This document shows positions 62,386-64,000 of a stretch of 64,000 nucleotides of DNA, piece by piece. Source of the stretch: CAMUQR01 sp963516005. GTDB taxonomy: Bacteria; Patescibacteriota; Saccharimonadia; Saccharimonadales; Saccharimonadaceae. How positions within the stretch are numbered: position 1 is the first letter of the stretch; each line of letters begins with the position of its first letter. The DNA is taken from positions 185,600 through 249,599 of the forward strand of contig CAUPYP010000002.1 of the NCBI GenBank assembly GCA_963516005.1, read 5' to 3'. The notes under the pieces are model-generated. The model was not told the origin of the DNA. It worked only from the letters and a program-made list of their open reading frames with translations, and ran no database searches. A program made the position numbers and the translations under genes.

Positions 62386-62462
62386 GGGGCGTTAGCTCAG
62401 TTGGCTAGAGCACCTGCTTTGCAAGCAGGGGGTCCAGGGTTCGAGTCCCTGACGCTCCACCA
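62386..62462 (+). tRNA. tRNA-Ala (anticodon TGC)
   Basis: 77 nt: acceptor GGGGCGT/ACGCTCC (one G-T), anticodon arm CCTGC-TTTGCAA-GCAGG, T arm CAGGG-TTCGAGT-CCCTG, discriminator A, encoded CCA. Confidence 0.96.
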
Positions 62463-62474
62463 TAATCAAAAGAC

Positions 62475-62551
62475 GGGCGGTTAGCTCAGCTGGTTAGAGC
62501 GCGTCTCTGATAAGGACGAGGTCGGAGGTTCAAGTCCTCCACCGCCCACCA
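62475..62551 (+). tRNA. tRNA-Ile (anticodon GAT)
   Basis: 77 nt: acceptor GGGCGGT/ACCGCCC, anticodon loop CTGATAA, T arm GGAGG-TTCAAGT-CCTCC, discriminator A, encoded CCA. It is 12 nt after tRNA-Ala in the same transcript. Confidence 0.96.
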
Positions 62552-62555
62552 TGTA

Positions 62556-62584
62556 AACCCCACTATGGGGATTTTTATTTTTTA
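62556..62584 (+). terminator. tRNA-Ala/Ile terminator
   Basis: CCCC/GGGG stem with a 5-nt loop (62558-62570), then a long T-rich tract. Confidence 0.75.
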
Positions 62585-62589
62585 ACTTT

Positions 62590-62615
62590 AAAATACCCCA
62601 TTGATGGGGTATTTT
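62590..62615. terminator. Terminator for the opposing small gene
   Basis: AAAATACCCCAT and ATGGGGTATTTT form a near-perfect palindrome, T-rich on both strands. Confidence 0.75.
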
Positions 62616-62633
62616 AAGCGAATTATGCGATAG

Positions 62634-62834
62634 TTATCGTTTGTGCTCAAGTTTTTGATTTAATTTATTGATTTCATTGATTAATCGAACAGAGGTTTCT
62701 GCGGAAGCTTTAGTATTTTCTTGTTCGAGCGTTGCTACTTGGTGGATTTTGTAAGTTAAAAACCCTAGCCATGCCAAGATCATAATCAGTAAGACTATTA
62801 AGATGGTTTTTTGATAATTATTATTGTTTTTCAT
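62634..62834 (-). CDS. Small single-span protein with coiled coil
   Basis: The 66-residue product has a membrane helix (about 9-28) and a short coiled-coil tail (VATLEQENTKASAETSVRLI, LNQKLEHKR). AAAGG lies 9 nt upstream of the minus-strand ATG. It runs against the rRNA direction, between tRNA-Ile and the 23S promoters. A TTA repeat follows upstream (62851-62867). The function is unknown. Confidence 0.55.
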   Translation of the reverse strand: MKNNNNYQKTILIVLLIMILAWLGFLTYKIHQVATLEQENTKASAETSVRLINEINKLNQKLEHKR

Positions 62835-62997
62835 ATTTTAAGCCTTTCGTTATTATTATTATTATTCATTAAAATACCAAAAAACACAAGCTTATTCTTA
62901 AGATTGGATTCACATGATAAATAAGAGGATAAAGACTGGCTAACTCTTTAGATGAAGTGATTAGTAAAAATTACAACAAAAATTATCAAAAAAAGTC

Positions 62998-63131
62998 TTG
63001 CAATTATTTTTACAGCGGGGTATAATACCTACTAGCTTTTGAGATAAGTTCGCCCAATTACCACTAGAACCTCTATCCGCACTATAATTTATAAAAAAGG
63101 ACTTTACAAAATATTTAAAATGTGCTATAAT
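62998..63131 (+). promoter_or_regulatory. Tandem 23S rRNA promoters
   Basis: P1: TTGCAA (62998-63003), 17 bp, TATAAT (63021-63026). P2: TTTACA (63103-63108), 17 bp, TATAAT (63126-63131). Both precede a leader of about 210-320 nt; a hairpin TAATTGGT/ACCAATTA lies at 63312-63331. No other gene lies in 62870-63350. Confidence 0.75.
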
Positions 63132-63350
63132 CCACAAGAGTTGTGATGTAGTGCACAATTTGAAGAGTATATTAGCTATAATCTAAACGGTTGTAGTTAA
63201 TCTATTCTCCAAAGTGAAGAATGGGAATATGAAGTTTAACAATTTGGATGAGAAAAATTTTCAATCTTAAAATAATATATTTTAAGGACATATGAGTAAA
63301 TGACGACGGCTTAATTGGTAATAACCAATTATTAGTCAAAGTCAATGCAT

Positions 63351-64000
63351 AAAAAGTTACTCAAGAGCATACAATGGATGCCTAGACATATATTACCGAA
63401 GAAAGACGTGTGAGACTGCGATAAGTCTTGGGGAGCTGTCAAAAAAGCTGTGATCCAGGAATTTCTGAATGGGGAAACCTAATATGAGTAATGTCATATT
63501 GTTATTGTCTGAATACATAGGGCAATAGACGGGAACCGACTGAACTGAAACATCTTAGTAGGTCGAGGAAGAGAAAATAACCAATGATTTTCGGAGTAGT
63601 GGCGAGCGAAACGGAAATAGTCCAAACTTTTTAGGTTTTTGTGTATTAATTTATACAAATAAGCTGATAGGCGAATATCTAAAAGGGGTTGTGAGAAATT
63701 TGATACCAAGTCAGTTAATTCGAAATTCGAGTTCACTGATTTGTGACCACGGGCTATCAACTGTGGTGTAAGGTAAAAAAATCGGCGTAGTTAGCAGAAT
63801 CGTTTGAATGGCGAGTCAAAGAGTGTGAGAACCACGTACGCGAAAACGACGCTGACCTTATTTCAAGTTATCTCGAGTAGGGCGAGGCACGAGAAACCTT
63901 GTCTGAAGCCGGCAGGACCACCTGCCAAGACTAAACATAATATATGATCGATAGTGAACTAGTACAGCGATGGAAAGGTGAAAAGAACCCCGGGAGGGGA
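63351..64000 (+). rRNA. rrl: 23S ribosomal RNA, 5' part
   Basis: The 23S 5' end aligns by ACAATGGATGCCTAG (matching the GGTGGATGCC region), AAGACGTG, GAATGGGGAAACC, GGCGAGCGAAACGG, and GAAAAGAACCCCGGGAGGGGA at the window edge. The 3' part is outside the window. It has its own promoters and is separated from 16S by about 1.5 kb. Confidence 0.93.

Overview
The window looks like chromosomal DNA of a Candidatus Saccharibacteria (TM7) or closely related Patescibacteria/CPR bacterium. The evidence is a 16S rRNA gene with TM7-type deviations at normally universal sites, a small-genome gene set, a MurL/MurD2 route for D-glutamate, a full type IV pilus (T4P) locus, a FemX-like peptidoglycan branching enzyme, only the anaerobic ribonucleotide reductase, and a TraG/VirD4-like ATPase. 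The standard genetic code is used: pilN ends in TGA and no gene reads through TGA. No phage, insertion sequence or CRISPR array was seen.

Layout. 0.1-7.5 kb: murL-murD2, rpsO, an exported protein on the minus strand, pnp, a membrane-anchored protein. 7.5-11.8 kb (minus): nrdD-nrdG with an NrdR-box-like operator, and femX. 12.3-19.3 kb: ftsK, rpsF-ssb-rpsR-efp, tlyA, a membrane protein, ychF (minus). 19.4-32.1 kb: T4P locus pilM-N-O-small protein-B-T-C-pilin, then an unusual pilin-head paralogue, the prepilin peptidase and four minor pilins. 32.1-38.4 kb: Xer recombinase, ndk, tRNAs, PH-domain protein, SurA-like foldase, superoxide dismutase, GT2 glycosyltransferase. 38.8-48.4 kb: tRNA-Val, a thrS T-box leader, thrS-miaA, small CPR-type proteins, a 6S RNA candidate, RNase HI fusion, rnpB, infC-rpmI-rplT, comM and tmRNA. 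48.4-50.0 kb: a 1.7 kb gene-poor AT-rich stretch ending in an unidentified structured RNA candidate. 50.0-55.5 kb: TraG-like ATPase with two small partners, and two unknown membrane proteins. 55.6-64 kb: gyrB-gyrA, 16S rRNA, a small opposing gene, tRNA-Ala, tRNA-Ile, another opposing small gene, and the 5' part of 23S rRNA.

Themes. Pilus assembly (PilB/T/C/M/N/O plus pilins), ComM, SSB and the TraG-like ATPase fit an epibiont that attaches to hosts and may take up DNA. MurL, MurD2 and FemX show a peptidoglycan wall. Many genes have a -10 hexamer only 5-8 nt before their ATG, so leaderless transcription appears common. The RNA inventory is rich: 6S, RNase P RNA, tmRNA, a T-box leader, six tRNAs, split rRNA genes and one unexplained RNA.

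The observations most worth following are the structured RNA at 49.66-50.03 kb, the short-stem thrS T-box whose variable base matches the tRNA-Thr discriminator in this window, the pilin-head protein on a non-cleavable anchor, the AUA start of infC, the divergent tmRNA with a long tag, the split rRNA locus, and the density of leaderless promoters.
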